In this document: piece by piece, positions 52,703-62,786 of the stretch
How positions within the stretch are numbered: the stretch's first letter is position 1
Layout: each line of letters starts with the position of its first letter
Assembly: GCA_963713805.1 (NCBI GenBank)
Contig: CAVQNF010000032.1
Span: 7,933 to 71,932 of the forward strand
DNA length: 64,000 nucleotides
From: GAS188 sp963713805
GTDB lineage: Bacteria > Pseudomonadota > Alphaproteobacteria > Rhizobiales > Beijerinckiaceae
Reading direction: 5' to 3'
Made by a program: the position numbers and the translations under genes
The notes under the pieces: model-generated
What the model was told of the DNA's origin: nothing
Seen by the model: the letters and a program-made list of their open reading frames with translations, nothing else
Databases searched by the model: none

Positions 52703-52978
52703 TTACTTGGCCTTCGCGCCCGGAGCGCGCTTGCGGCAATCGCCTTGACAGGTTTTCAGCGGATTCTGGCATTGGGAGCGCACGCAGTCATTGATCTTGG
52801 CGAGCTTGTCCGTGGGGACCGGCTCCCAGGGCATGCTGGCTCGCGTCCCGCCGCATTGCGCGATGCAGCCATTGTAATTCTTGACGCAACTGCTTTCGCA
52901 AACCTGATCTTGGGCCTCGACCAGCGGAGTCCCGACAGCCATGGCGAAAACGATTGCAAGGAATATCCTGCTTCTCAT
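52703..52978 (-). CDS. Small secreted Cys-rich protein
   Basis: About 91 aa, starting MRSRIFLAIVFAMAVGTPLVEA, a clear Sec signal. The mature part has eight cysteines in the pattern CESSC, CIAQC, CVRSQC, CQGDC (four CxxxC pairs), ending RAPGAKAK. No domain recognised; likely disulfide-stabilised or metal/heme-binding periplasmic protein. An ATG four codons upstream is possible. Confidence 0.75.
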   Translation of the reverse strand: MRSRIFLAIVFAMAVGTPLVEAQDQVCESSCVKNYNGCIAQCGGTRASMPWEPVPTDKLAKINDCVRSQCQNPLKTCQGDCRKRAPGAKAK

Positions 52979-53106
52979 CAGCTTTCCCATCGTCTATCGC
53001 GCCCAAAATAAAGATCGAGCCTTGAAGCATACCAGAAGGTTTTGCAGCGCGGCTATAGACCTAGCTTTTCGGCAGTTTTGCGTATTTATCGAGCGTGTGA
53101 CCATTC

Positions 53107-54759
53107 TCACCGATTCTCGCGCAAGAGCGCTTCGGCACAAATGAAGCCCCACGTCAGATTGGGGCCAAGCGTCGTTCCGGCACCGAGTGCGCGCGTGCCG
53201 ATCGGGTTTGCCATGGTGAGGCCTGCCGCATAAAGCCCGGGGATCACGCTCCCGTCCTGACGCAGCGCCTGTCCCTTCGCATTGGTGCGCACCCCGCCCT
53301 TCGTGCCGAGCAAGGAGCGTTCGAAGCTTATCGCCAGGAAGGGCGGGCGTTCGATCGGCTTGAGCTGCGCCGCGGGGCCGCCGTATTTCTTGCTTTCCCA
53401 GATGCTCTCGCCGCGCGCAAACTCCGCGTCCTTTCCTTGCGCGCAGAACGCGTTGAAACGCGATATGGTCGCCGTGAGCACATCGGCGGGCAATCCTATC
53501 CGCTCGGCCAATGCCGCAAGGGTCGGCGCCTCGATGATCCAGCCGGGCCGGTTGCGCGCCTGCCGGCGGAACACCGGAGAGCGCGCGAGAAACCGGCTGT
53601 CGGCGATGAGCCAGACGGGCAAATGGACGGGCTTGCCGCTTTTCGGATCGCGACGGTCGAGCGCCTCACCGAGATTGTAGTCGCATTCGCTCACGAAGCG
53701 TCTGGCGGTGCGGTCGACCAGGATGGCGTGAGGTTCCGCCTGGAACAGGATCGGCATCCCATGCGGTTTTCCCTCATAGACGGTCGGAAGGCATGGGAAG
53801 ACATTCGCCTGGTCCATATGCTCGAGCAAGGCGCCGGCTCGCGCGGCCATCAGATGGCCGTCGCCTTCATTGCCGCTCGGCGCGCCGAGATGCCCGAGCG
53901 GTCCCGGAAAATTCTGCTCGCGCAGCGCGGTGTTCCAATCGAAGCCTCCGGCCGCGAGCACGATGCCGCGCCTTGCCGCGATGCGGCGCCTGCGGCCGGC
54001 AAGCTCGACGACGACACCGGCGACCGCGCCATTCCGCTCGTCCAGGATCAGCTCCGTCACGGGCGCGCCCGTTTCGATGCGGCAACCGGCGTCGAGGCAG
54101 CCTTTCAACAGCCCCGTCATCAGCGCGCTGCCCTGGCCTCTGCTGCCCGTGAGCAAGCGATGAAGCAGTTGCGGCGCGAGCTTCAAGGCCGCCCGGAACG
54201 GGTGGTGGTAGACGTCGAAGCCGATCATCTCGTGATAGGTGAAAAGATGCGGCAGCGTCGATGGGCGCAGCCGTGCCGAGAGCCGCCCCAGGAGACGGCG
54301 CGAGAGCGGGCGCGGCGAGACCATGCGGCCGAGGTTCTTCCCCCCGCGGCGCTCGGCCATCGGGTCGGCTTCCGTGGTGAGCGCGAAACGCAACGGCGTA
54401 TGAGCTTCGAGGAAGGCGAGCATGCGCGGCGCCGCTTCGACGAAGCTTTGCCATAACGGATCCTCGGCCTGCCAGCCCTCGGGCGAAGCGGCGCGCAGAT
54501 AATCGAGCGCCTCGCTTTCGCTATCCGCGATGCCCGCTTGGCGCGCGTGATGATTTGCCGGAACCCAGACGCCGGCGCCGGACATGGCGCTGGTTCCGCC
54601 GAGGCGCTCGGTCTTTTCAAGCATCAGCACCGAGAGGCCGCCAAGCGCGAGCTTGAGCGCCGCGGCGGCAGCCGCGGAACCCGAGCCGACGATCACGATG
54701 TCGGTTTCCTCGTCGAAACGAGCCTGCGCGTTTTCTTCGGCAAGGCGAGCTTCCGGCAT
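53107..54759 (-). CDS. FAD-dependent oxidoreductase (3-ketosteroid-dehydrogenase/fumarate-reductase-type)
   Basis: A 550-aa flavoprotein. The FAD motif DIVIVGSGSAAAAAALKLA is near residue 20; the second glycine is Ser/Ala shifted but workable. VLMLEKTERLGGTSAMSGAG and WVPANHHARQ match KstD/SdhA-type sequences. Near the end GGVRTNAKGQALRQDGSVIPGLYAAG and MANPIGTRALGAGTTLGPNLTWGF match the FAD-end block. Substrate unknown. Last gene of the minus-strand catabolic block. Confidence 0.88.
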   Translation of the reverse strand: MPEARLAEENAQARFDEETDIVIVGSGSAAAAAALKLALGGLSVLMLEKTERLGGTSAMSGAGVWVPANHHARQAGIADSESEALDYLRAASPEGWQAEDPLWQSFVEAAPRMLAFLEAHTPLRFALTTEADPMAERRGGKNLGRMVSPRPLSRRLLGRLSARLRPSTLPHLFTYHEMIGFDVYHHPFRAALKLAPQLLHRLLTGSRGQGSALMTGLLKGCLDAGCRIETGAPVTELILDERNGAVAGVVVELAGRRRRIAARRGIVLAAGGFDWNTALREQNFPGPLGHLGAPSGNEGDGHLMAARAGALLEHMDQANVFPCLPTVYEGKPHGMPILFQAEPHAILVDRTARRFVSECDYNLGEALDRRDPKSGKPVHLPVWLIADSRFLARSPVFRRQARNRPGWIIEAPTLAALAERIGLPADVLTATISRFNAFCAQGKDAEFARGESIWESKKYGGPAAQLKPIERPPFLAISFERSLLGTKGGVRTNAKGQALRQDGSVIPGLYAAGLTMANPIGTRALGAGTTLGPNLTWGFICAEALLRENR

Positions 54760-54856
54760 TCTCGATCGGGCCTCTCTCTCGAACGGTCGATCCCGCGAGA
54801 CTACACGGCTGGAGCCTTCCCAGCGACCGCAATCCTGATGCTTTCAGGTGCTTACA

Positions 54857-55797
54857 TCAGAGCGGACGCACCTTGCCGGGAATGCCGAAGGGGCATTCGA
54901 GCGCGGCACGGTCCCAGCGCCCGCAATCGGCCGCGGCCGCATAGGTGGTGGAGAGAAAATCGAGGAGCACCGCGTCGGGATCCGCCGCGGCACGCAGCTC
55001 GTCATAGGCGCAGGATGAACTCGCCGAGCTTCGCGTCGAAATAGGCGCCTCGCGTGACGCTGCGCTCGCGGAAACCCGCGGGCTCCGGATAGGCGTAGGA
55101 ATAGAAGGCGGCGTGCGGAAAGGCCTCGTTGCCGGGCCAGAAGCCGGCGCTGCTCACCTCATGCGAATAGGCTTCGCGTGCGACGGCGTCCGGGAGGCCC
55201 GGGCACGCCGCCTGGATGAGGCGGAGCCGGCCGTCCCGAGAAACGCGTCACGGCGAGGTCGAAGCTGCCCCAGAAGAAATGGACGGGGCTCGCCTTGCCG
55301 AGAAAGCCGCTGCGGAACAGCTTGAAGATGCGGTCCGCCTGCACGAGCGCGCGCCAGAAGCGATGTGCCGCGGCGGCGTCATAGGCGGCGTGGGTGCGAT
55401 CCTGCGAAAAGCGGATCGGGTTCGCGATCTCGTTCGGCATCTCGTTGATGGCGACGGCGACGCCGAGCCCAGCCAGAAGATCCATGACCTGCCGATGGAA
55501 ATCGGCAACGCTGCGCGGCTCGAGCGGCAGCGTCTTCGTCACGCCCCGGCTGGTGCGGGCGACGAGGCGGTGGTCGATGAAATCGAACTCGATCTCGAGG
55601 ATTTCGCGGCCGATCGGGATCGGCGAAGTGCCGAGCCCGCGCGCGGTGACGTAGAGCGGCACCTGCCAGCCATGGTTGAGCCAGGGCGTCAGCGTGAGGC
55701 GAATCTTGCCGACGATCTGCGTCCAGAGCTGCAACGTCACGGCCGTGTCGCGCCACGCAGCATAAGGTAGATCGGGCCAGGTCGCCGCATCGCTCAT
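54857..55797 (-). CDS. DUF5996 family protein (two frame breaks)
   Basis: A protein of about 312 aa. The N-terminal half is MSDAATWPDLPYAAWRDTAVTLQLWTQIVGKIRL, with NHGWQVPLYVTARGLGTSPIP and SPVHFFWGSFDLAVTRFSGR, typical of DUF5996. One-base removals at about 55197 and 55011 restore LPDAVAREAYSHEVSSAGFWPG and the end FILAYDELRAAADPDAVLLDF. Function of the family is unknown. It is 25 bases downstream of the dehydrogenase gene. Confidence 0.85.
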
Positions 55798-55822
55798 GAG
55801 TTCCTCCTCGCGAATGTCACGG

Positions 55823-58265
55823 TCAGCCCCTGACCCGAAGCCCTGCCGGATCATATAGGCACCGTGCATGGAAGCGCGCCGGCACCTCCTCGCCCGCGAC
55901 ATCGAGCCGGAAGTCGCCGCCGGCCAGGAATTCATCCGTCACGCCTGATGCTGCGCGCACGTAACCGAGCCCGATGTTGGTTCCGATCGTGTAACCCCAA
56001 CCGCCGCTCGTGAGCCAGCCGACCGCCTCGCCGTTGCGGATGATGGTCTCGCGGCCGAGAAGGACGATGTTCGGGTCATCGACGGTGAAGATCGCGAGCT
56101 TGCGCTGCGGCAGCGTCCCGCGCTTCGCCACCAGCGCTTCGCGGCCGAGGAAGGCGCGACCGAGATCCTTGCGGACCGCAAAGCCGAGACCTGCCTCGTC
56201 GGGGGTGGTGTCGGCGCCGATGTCGGCGCCCCAGGCGCGATAGGCCTTTTCGAGGCGAAGCGATTCGATCGCCCGATAGCCCGCATCGGCAATGCCATGC
56301 GGCTCGCCCGCTTGCATCAGCGCCGCGTAGACGCGCTCGACGCCGTCCGTGGGGATGTGCAGCTCGAAGCCGAGCTCGCCCACATAGGTGATGCGCAGGG
56401 CGCGAAGCCCCACGCCGGCGATCGTGATCTCGCGGCAGGTACCGAAAGGAAAGGCCTCGTTCGAGACATCCGTGGTGGTGATTGCCCTCAGCACGTCACG
56501 CGCGCGTGGGCCCCATGAGGGAGAGGCAGCCGTAATCCTCGGTCACATCGACGATCTCGGCCCCGGCTCCGGCAGGCAGGTTGCGTCTGACCCAGGCGAG
56601 GTCGTGCGTGCGAAAGCCGGTTCCGGTGACGATGAAAAAGAGGTCGGATGCGAAGCGCGACACGGTGAGGTCGCATTCGATGCCGCCACGCGCATTGAGC
56701 ATCTGCGTATAGGTGACGCGCCCCGGAGGTTTCGTCACATCGCCGGCGCAGATGAAGTCGAGCGCCGACGCCGCACCGCTCCCTCTCACCTCGAATTTCG
56801 CGAAGGACGATTGGTCGAAGAGCGCGACGCGCTCGCGCGCGGCCCGATGCTCCTCGCCGACCGACGCGAACCAGTTCTGGCGTCCATAGCTGTAGATGTC
56901 CTTTGCCGCGCCGCCTCGCGGGGCGAACCAGTTCGGCCGCTCCCAGCCGAGCTTCGAGCCGAAGCAAGCGCCCTTCGCCGCAAGCGTCGCGTAAAGGCGC
57001 GAGGTCTTGAGGGGCCGCGCGCTTTCATATTCTTCATGCGGCCAGGCCATCGTGTAGTGCTTGGCATAGGCTTCGAGCGTGCGTTCGCGCACGAAACCGT
57101 CCTCGCCATGCACCGAAGGCGCGAAGCGGCGGATGTCGACCGGCCACAAATCCATCGGGGGATCGCCGCCGAGGATCCATTGCGCCAGCGCCCAGCCGGC
57201 GCCGCCGCCGGACGCGATGCCGAAGGCGTTGAAGCCGCAGCCGACGAAGACGCGCTTCGCCTCCGGCGCTTCGCCGAGGATGAAATTGCCGTCGGGAGTG
57301 AAGGATTCCGGGCCGTTGATCAGCGTCTTGACGCCGGCTGAGGCGAGCACCGGCGTGCGCACGAGCGCCTGCTCCATGATCATCTCGAAATGGTCGAAGC
57401 GCGAATCGAGCAGCGTGAAGTGGAAGCCGTCCGGAATGCCGTCGAGCGCCCAGGGGATCGGATTGGGCTCATAGCCGCCCATGACGAGGCCGCCGACTTC
57501 CTCCTTGTAGTAGAGGAGGCGGTCGGGATCGCGGAGCGTCGGGAGGTCGCGCGGCGCGCCGCAAGCTTCGGTGACGAGATATTGATGCTCGACCGATTGC
57601 AGCGGGATCAGGATGCCCGCCTTGCGTCCGATCTCCTTCGACCATTGGCCGGCGCAGATGACGATCGTCTCGCAAGCGATGGGCCCTTGGTCGGTGATGA
57701 GCCCTTGCGCGCGCCCCTCCTTCAGCACGAGGCCTTCGACCTCCACATCCTCGATGATGCGCACGCCCTTTTGGCGGGCGCCCTTGGCGAGCGAGAGCGT
57801 GATGTCGGAGGGGTTGGCCTGGCCGTCGGTCGGAAGATACGCCGCGCCGACGACGTCGGAGATGTCCATCAGCGGCCACAGCTCCAGCGCCTCCTTCGGC
57901 GAAAGGAGATGCATGTCGAGGCCGAAGGAGCGCGCCGTCGTCGCCTGGCGCCTGATCTCCGTCATCCGCTCGGCGTTGCAGGCGAGCCGCAAGCCGCCGT
58001 TCATCTTCCAGCCGGTCGCTTGTCCGGTCTTGGCCTCGAGCCCGCGATAGATCTCGATTGATTGTTTCAAGAGCCGCGTGATGTTGGCCGAGCTTCGGAG
58101 CTGGCCGATGAGGCCGGCCGCATGGAAAGTGGTGCCGCTCGTCAGCTTCTTGCGCTCGAGGAGCAGCACGTCCTTCGCGCCGAATTCGGCGAGGTGATAG
58201 GCGGTCGAGCAGCCGACGATGCCGCCGCCGATCACGATGATCTGGGCTTGCGTGGGAAACGCCAT
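55823..58265 (-). CDS. Dimethylglycine/sarcosine dehydrogenase-like FAD oxidoreductase with GcvT domain (one frame break)
   Basis: About 813 aa. The N-terminal half is a DAO-type FAD domain (QIIVIGGGIVGCSTAYHLAE, ERKKLTSGTTFHAAGL). The C-terminal half is a GcvT-like folate domain (ALRITYVGELGFELHIPTDG, RLEKAYRAWGADIG). One extra base at 56507 interrupts LMGPRARDVLRAITTT; without it the domains are continuous. Such enzymes N-demethylate glycine derivatives with tetrahydrofolate accepting the one-carbon unit, so it could feed one-carbon metabolism like the gcv operon. Confidence 0.9.
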
Positions 58266-58268
58266 CCG

Positions 58269-59210
58269 TCAATCCTTCGGGAGCTCGAGTTCGGCCAGAG
58301 CCGTCTCGAACCTGGCGAGATGCTCCCTCGCATAGGCCGCATAATCGATGTCCAGCGAGGAGTGGAGTTCCGAGACCATGCCCCACATGGCTTCGCGCAA
58401 CAGCGAGGTCGCGCGCATCGCGCGAAAGCGCGCGAGGAGGTCGGCATCGGCGGGGCGGCCGAAATAGAGGGCGAGAAGGCGCTTCTCGAGCGCTTCCGGG
58501 AAACCGTTGTTCGAGGCGAGATTGGCGAGGTCGAAGAGCGGCGAATTGAAGCCCGCGTAGTCCCAATCGATCAGCCAGAGTCTTTTCCCGTCGTCGATCA
58601 GGTTTCCGGCGAGAAGGTCGTTGTGGCAGAAGGCGATGTCGATCGGGCCGACGAGACGTTCGAGCTTCGCGGCGATGCCGAGAAGGCGCGCCAGATGCGT
58701 GGTGAAGCGGCTCTCGCCTTGGCGCAAGGTCGCCGCGTAATCGCGCAGGATGTGGAACGGCCAGAACATCAGGACGGGGCCGCGCAGATGCTCGATCATC
58801 TTCGTGTGGCAGATGCGGATCATCTCGACGATGCGCGCCAGCATGGCTTCATCGCGTATGGTCTCCGGCGAGAGCACCCGCCCCTCGATGAAGGCGACGA
58901 CGAGCGCGCCCGGCTCGTGATGCAGCACTTGCGGCGACAACCCCGCCGCATGCGCCGCGAGCGAGGCCGCGCGCTCGTTGAAGCGCATCACCTGATGCTC
59001 GGGGATATCGTCGCCGACGCGCACGACGAAGCGCTCGCCGCGATCGCGCACGAGGAAATTGGCATTGGTGAGCCCGCCCCCGAGCGGCTCGGCGGTGACG
59101 GGTCCGCCCCAGAAGGAGAGGCCTTCGGCGATGCTCTTGGGGTCTTTTTGGGGCAAGGATGCGACCGCTGGAGAATGGCCTATTCCATCACCGCCGCCTT
59201 GAGGATGCAC
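58269..59210 (-). CDS. Choline/ethanolamine kinase-like phosphotransferase
   Basis: A 313-aa APH/choline-kinase-fold protein. The catalytic loop is FCHNDLLAGNLID and the metal loop is WLIDWDYAGFNSPLFDLAN. The start is uncertain: ATG 59210 overlaps the upstream regulator by 31 bases, while TTG near 59161 would remove this overlap. It lies just before the dehydrogenase gene, which suggests phosphorylation of choline, an amino alcohol or a related methylated amine. Confidence 0.87.
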   Translation of the reverse strand: MHPQGGGDGIGHSPAVASLPQKDPKSIAEGLSFWGGPVTAEPLGGGLTNANFLVRDRGERFVVRVGDDIPEHQVMRFNERAASLAAHAAGLSPQVLHHEPGALVVAFIEGRVLSPETIRDEAMLARIVEMIRICHTKMIEHLRGPVLMFWPFHILRDYAATLRQGESRFTTHLARLLGIAAKLERLVGPIDIAFCHNDLLAGNLIDDGKRLWLIDWDYAGFNSPLFDLANLASNNGFPEALEKRLLALYFGRPADADLLARFRAMRATSLLREAMWGMVSELHSSLDIDYAAYAREHLARFETALAELELPKD

Positions 59211-59797
59211 ACCATGGTGGCACGGCCGGGCTTTCCCGAGAGGCAGCGTACCACATGGTTGCGGTCGCAGCGGTAGCGCAGCGTGTCGCCGGGGCCCGCG
59301 CGACGCGTCTCATCGCCCGCCTCGACCTCGAATTCTCCCGATTGCACGGTGAGGCATTCGACCGAGCCGCGCTGATGACCTTCCGCTTCGAGCACGCCGC
59401 CGGGCTCGGCCGTCACATCATACCATTGCAGCCATTCGACCGTCTTGATCCAACCGACGATGGCGAGCCTCACCTTGCCGTCCTCCGACACGAGGATCGG
59501 GGTCGCGGCCGCGCGCGTCTCCTCGATGAAAGGATCCTCGTCCGAGGTCGCGAGGAAGCGTTCGATCGAGACGTCGAGCGCCTGGCTCAGGCGCCAGATG
59601 GTCGCGAGCGTCGGATTGGTCTCGTTGCGCTCGATCTGGCTGATGATCGACTTCGCGACGCCGGACTGCTCGGCGAGCTCCGAGAGGGAAAGATTATAGG
59701 CCTTGCGAAGCCGTTGGATGGTCTTGCCGAGCTGCCCCGACAGGGCCTGGGCACCGGCTTCCCATTCCTTTCCGCGGTCCTTGATCGCGACGGCCAT
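59180..59797 (-). CDS. XRE-cupin transcriptional regulator
   Basis: A 205-aa regulator. HTH at about residues 22-76 (IQRLRKAYNLSLSELAEQSGV, SIISQIERNETNPTLATIWRLSQAL). C-terminal cupin (ECLTVQSGEFEVEAGDETRRAGPGDTLRYRCDRNHVVRCLSG) is the ligand-sensing domain. Start chosen at ATG 59797; a longer open frame to 59926 has no family match. First gene of the minus-strand catabolic operon and probably its regulator. Confidence 0.9.
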   Translation of the reverse strand: MAVAIKDRGKEWEAGAQALSGQLGKTIQRLRKAYNLSLSELAEQSGVAKSIISQIERNETNPTLATIWRLSQALDVSIERFLATSDEDPFIEETRAAATPILVSEDGKVRLAIVGWIKTVEWLQWYDVTAEPGGVLEAEGHQRGSVECLTVQSGEFEVEAGDETRRAGPGDTLRYRCDRNHVVRCLSGKPGRATMVCILKAAVME

Positions 59798-59926
59798 GCT
59801 CCCATCCGGTTCGGCGAACGAAGTGTTCGCAAGGGACCACCATGCCAGCCGCACCCGAGCGGCGCAAGGATGCGCAAGGCCAGAAGCTAGTCGGAAAAGG
59901 CACTTGTGTCGGCACCGAACCGCCAT

Positions 59927-60473
59927 TCATCCGGAAAACCCGCCCTCCTCGAGGAAGATCCGTTCTTGCGGCGTCGTCTCTCGGCCGAGCATCTCGTTGC
60001 GGTGCGGGAAACGGCCGAAACGGGCGATGATGTCGCGGTGCTCGCGCGCGGACCGCAAATTCTCCGGAAGGCCGAGCCCCTCGAAGAGGAAAACCGCGCG
60101 TTCCTGATCGGCCAAATCCTCCGAATGCACGAGCGGCATGTAGAGGAAGGTCACGAGCTCCAGGTCGCATCGGCGCCCGAAGCCGCGCGCGAGCGCGCGT
60201 GAGGTGACGCCGCGCGCTTGCGCATCCGTCGCGTAGGCGCGCGGCGTGCCGCGGAAGAGGTTGCGCGGGAATTGGTCGAGCACGATCACGAGCGCGAGCG
60301 CGCCATTCGGCGTGTCCTCCCAATGGGTAGAGATCGCCGCGTTGGGCGGCCTCGAGAAGCGCGAGAAAGCGCTCCTTGATCGACGCGTCGAAGGCGTCGT
60401 CCTTCGCGAACCATTTGTCGGCGCCGGCCTCGCGCCAGAAGGCGATCACGTCGTCAGGGGTGGGGAATGGCAT
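59927..60473 (-). CDS. DUF924 family protein (one frame break)
   Basis: A helical protein of about 181 aa. N-terminus MPFPTPDDVIAFWREAGADKWFAKDDAFD, then after removing one base near 60329 THWEDTPNGALALVIVLDQFPRN and FVTFLYMPLVHSEDLADQE, the DUF924 hallmarks. Structural similarity of the family to TPR-like proteins is known; function is unclear. It is divergent from or adjacent to the XRE-cupin gene on the same strand. Confidence 0.85.
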
Positions 60474-60572
60474 GGGGACTACAGTTTAGCGTGAGAGCGT
60501 TGGGTGGACGCCCACGATCGATGGGAAAACGAGGCCCTAGCTTTGGAAACCATTGCGAACCGCGGGAGAAAC

Positions 60573-61089
60573 CTAGTGTGGTATCAGACCGACCCAATCT
60601 CTAAGATGCGGCTCGTAATTGATTGCCAAGGTGACAGCGATCACGAGACCGACAAGAACAAAAAAATCCAATGACATGACCAATAATGTGATGCCTATAG
60701 CTGCTAACTTTTCTGATTGATAAATGAAGCCCTGACAATTCTTCAATTGTCCTTGCGTTCAAGGCATCCGCCATCATTTGCGGTCTTTTTGCTTCCATGA
60801 TCTCGTCAGAGAACGCAAATAAAATCCCTTCAGCCTCCGCTTTGATGGCGTCGATCATACTCTGCTGATAATTGAGAGCATGGGCTTTCAGGTCGTCTTC
60901 GGTCGGAGGAGAGCCGCGCGTTTTCTCGTGCGCAGCCATCCACTCCCTCTTCCTCTGCTGGTACAATCCATAAGCGACAAGGCCGACGAGATCATCGGCA
61001 TCCTTCACCAGCCGTTCAAAAATGTCACTATGGATGTAGCGATTGGCGTTATTCGAGAGCGCTTGTGGGGCCCGCGATGCATCATTCAT
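60573..61089 (-). CDS. Low-GC membrane-anchored protein (frame break in a T7 run)
   Basis: About 171 aa. In the reading frame of ATG 61089, MNDASRAPQALSNNANRYI, the last part becomes a Cys/Arg-rich nonsense tail. Skipping one T in the T-run (plus-strand A7 at 60660-60666) yields FFVLVGLVIAVTLAINYEPHLRDWVGLIPH, a membrane helix with a normal stop. Helical, charged middle (KAEAEGILFAFSDEIME). AT-rich compared with its neighbours. Unknown function. Confidence 0.6.
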
Positions 61090-61321
61090 CCGTAGTGGTC
61101 TTGCTCATGGCGGCTCGAACGGCGCGCTCGAACACGTTTCGCTCAAGAGCATGAACCCGTCGCCCGCCCGGCATCGTGATCGTATCCGTTGAACTGGTTC
61201 CTGACGACGAGGAGATGCGAGAACGGTTCTCACGCCGCACGATAAACGTGTCATTGGCGTGACGAAACGAACGCGCAATCTTCTTTTCCATAGCTCGCTC
61301 CAAAGCCAGAGATCGCCTCAT
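61082..61321 (-). CDS. Small basic protein overlapping the low-GC membrane gene
   Basis: A 79-aa basic protein, MRRSLALERAMEKKIARSFR, with a Ser-rich middle (SSSGTSSTD) and an Ala/Arg tail. It overlaps the start of the next gene by 8 bases, a coupled two-gene unit. No domain recognised. The internal ATG 'MEKKIARSF' may be the real start. The 300-base region beyond it toward ilvC shows no gene. Confidence 0.55.
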   Translation of the reverse strand: MRRSLALERAMEKKIARSFRHANDTFIVRRENRSRISSSSGTSSTDTITMPGGRRVHALERNVFERAVRAAMSKTTTDE

Positions 61322-61621
61322 CGTCGACCCAGATATTTAGCCTACGCACAAGCCGATGGAACGTAGAGGCAACATTGCAACGCGTCAACCGTAGGCGAGG
61401 GCGGTTTTTGATCTAGGTGTGGTCTGTCGGACTTTCCAGGAGAATTTGGTGCGCGATCGAGGAATATGTTGGGCTGAGCATCTCACCGGATCGCAGAGCT
61501 CAGCGTCTTAACCAGCTCGCTTTGACGCGGCGGCGAGCCTCCCCTATGAGCCACGCCATCGAATTTTGACGCAAGGTCCGGCTCAGGCCCCAGGCGCGTC
61601 CGGCTCCAGAAGGGAATGCTC
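61322..61621. other. Intergenic region before ilvC, no gene seen
   Basis: A 300-base spacer between the divergent small-gene pair and ilvC. Open frames are short and lack similarity. It should contain the ilvC promoter; no attenuator or riboswitch was recognised by eye. Confidence 0.5.
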
Positions 61622-62642
61622 ATGCGTGTTTATTACGACCGTGATGCCGACATCAATCTCATCAAGGGCAAGAAGGTCGCCATCGTCGGCTATGGCAGCC
61701 AGGGCCATGCGCATGCGCTCAACCTTCGCGATTCGGGCGTGAAGAACATCACGGTCGCGCTTCGCAAGGGCTCGGGCTCGGCCAAGAAGGCGCAAGGCGA
61801 GAAGCTTCCGGTGATGGAGGTCGCGGAGGCCGCCAAATGGGCCGATGTGATCATGATGCTCACGCCCGACGAGATCCAGGCCGACATCTATCGCGATCAC
61901 CTCGCCGGCAACATGAAGAATGGCGCAGCCTTGATGTTCGCCCATGGGCTCAACGTGCATTTCAACCTGATCGAGCCGCGCGCCGACATCGATGTGCTGA
62001 TGGTGGCGCCGAAAGGGCCCGGCCACACGGTGCGCTCCGAATATCAGCGCGGCGGCGGCGTGCCTTGCCTCATCGCGATCCATAAGGACGCGTCCGGCAA
62101 CGCCCATGATCTCGGCTTGAGCTACGCAGCCGCCATCGGTGGGGGACGCGCCGGCGTGATCGAGACCTCGTTTCGCGAGGAGTGCGAGACGGATTTCTTC
62201 GGCGAGCAGGTCGTGCTCTGCGGTGGCCTCGTCGAGTTGATCAAGGGCGGCTACGAAACCCTGGTCGAGGCCGGCTACGCGCCCGAAATGGCCTATTTCG
62301 AGTGCCTGCACGAAGTGAAGCTCATCGTCGACCTGATCTACGAGGGCGGTATCGCCAACATGAATTATTCGATCTCGAACACCGCCGAGTTCGGCGAATA
62401 TGTGAGCGGCCCGCGCATCGTCAACGAGGCGACCAAGGCCGAGATGAAGCGCGTGCTGGCCGACATTCAATCGGGCAAGTTCACCCGCGAATGGATGCTC
62501 GAGAACCGCGTCAACCAGAACGTCCTTCAAGGCGATGCGGGCCAAGATGTCGGGACATCCGATCGAGCAGGTGGGCGAGAAGCTGCGCGACATGATGCCT
62601 TGGATCAAGGCGAAGGCGTTGGTCGACAAGACGAAGAACTAA
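61622..62642 (+). CDS. ilvC: Ketol-acid reductoisomerase (frame break near C-terminus)
   Basis: A 339-aa enzyme of branched-chain amino acid synthesis. It isomerises and reduces 2-acetolactate using NADPH and Mg2+. Cofactor motif VAIVGYGSQGHAHALNLRDSG, PKGPGHTVRSEY, and the metal Asp/Glu in ETDFFGEQVVLCGG and EMAYFECLHEVKLIVDL. One extra A near 62519 breaks the end; removing it gives TSFKAMRAKMSGHPIEQVGEK and a proper TAA. Start MRVYYDRDADINLIKGKK. Confidence 0.96.
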
Positions 62643-62786
62643 AAGCCCCGAAGGTGGGAGGAGCGTCGGCCCGGCCGCCCTTGATCGAAACGGTGGCCGC
62701 ACTTTTGTTTCCCGGCTTTGCGGTCTAATCTTGCGAGACGTGGCGACCGCTTTTTCCAAGACGGTTGATTGACCGAAAGAGCGTGC

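Noticed and set aside
59798..59926. Longer N-terminus for the XRE-cupin regulator
   Set aside because: The 43 extra residues have no similarity and no ribosome site; the ATG at 59797 begins the typical HTH lead-in.
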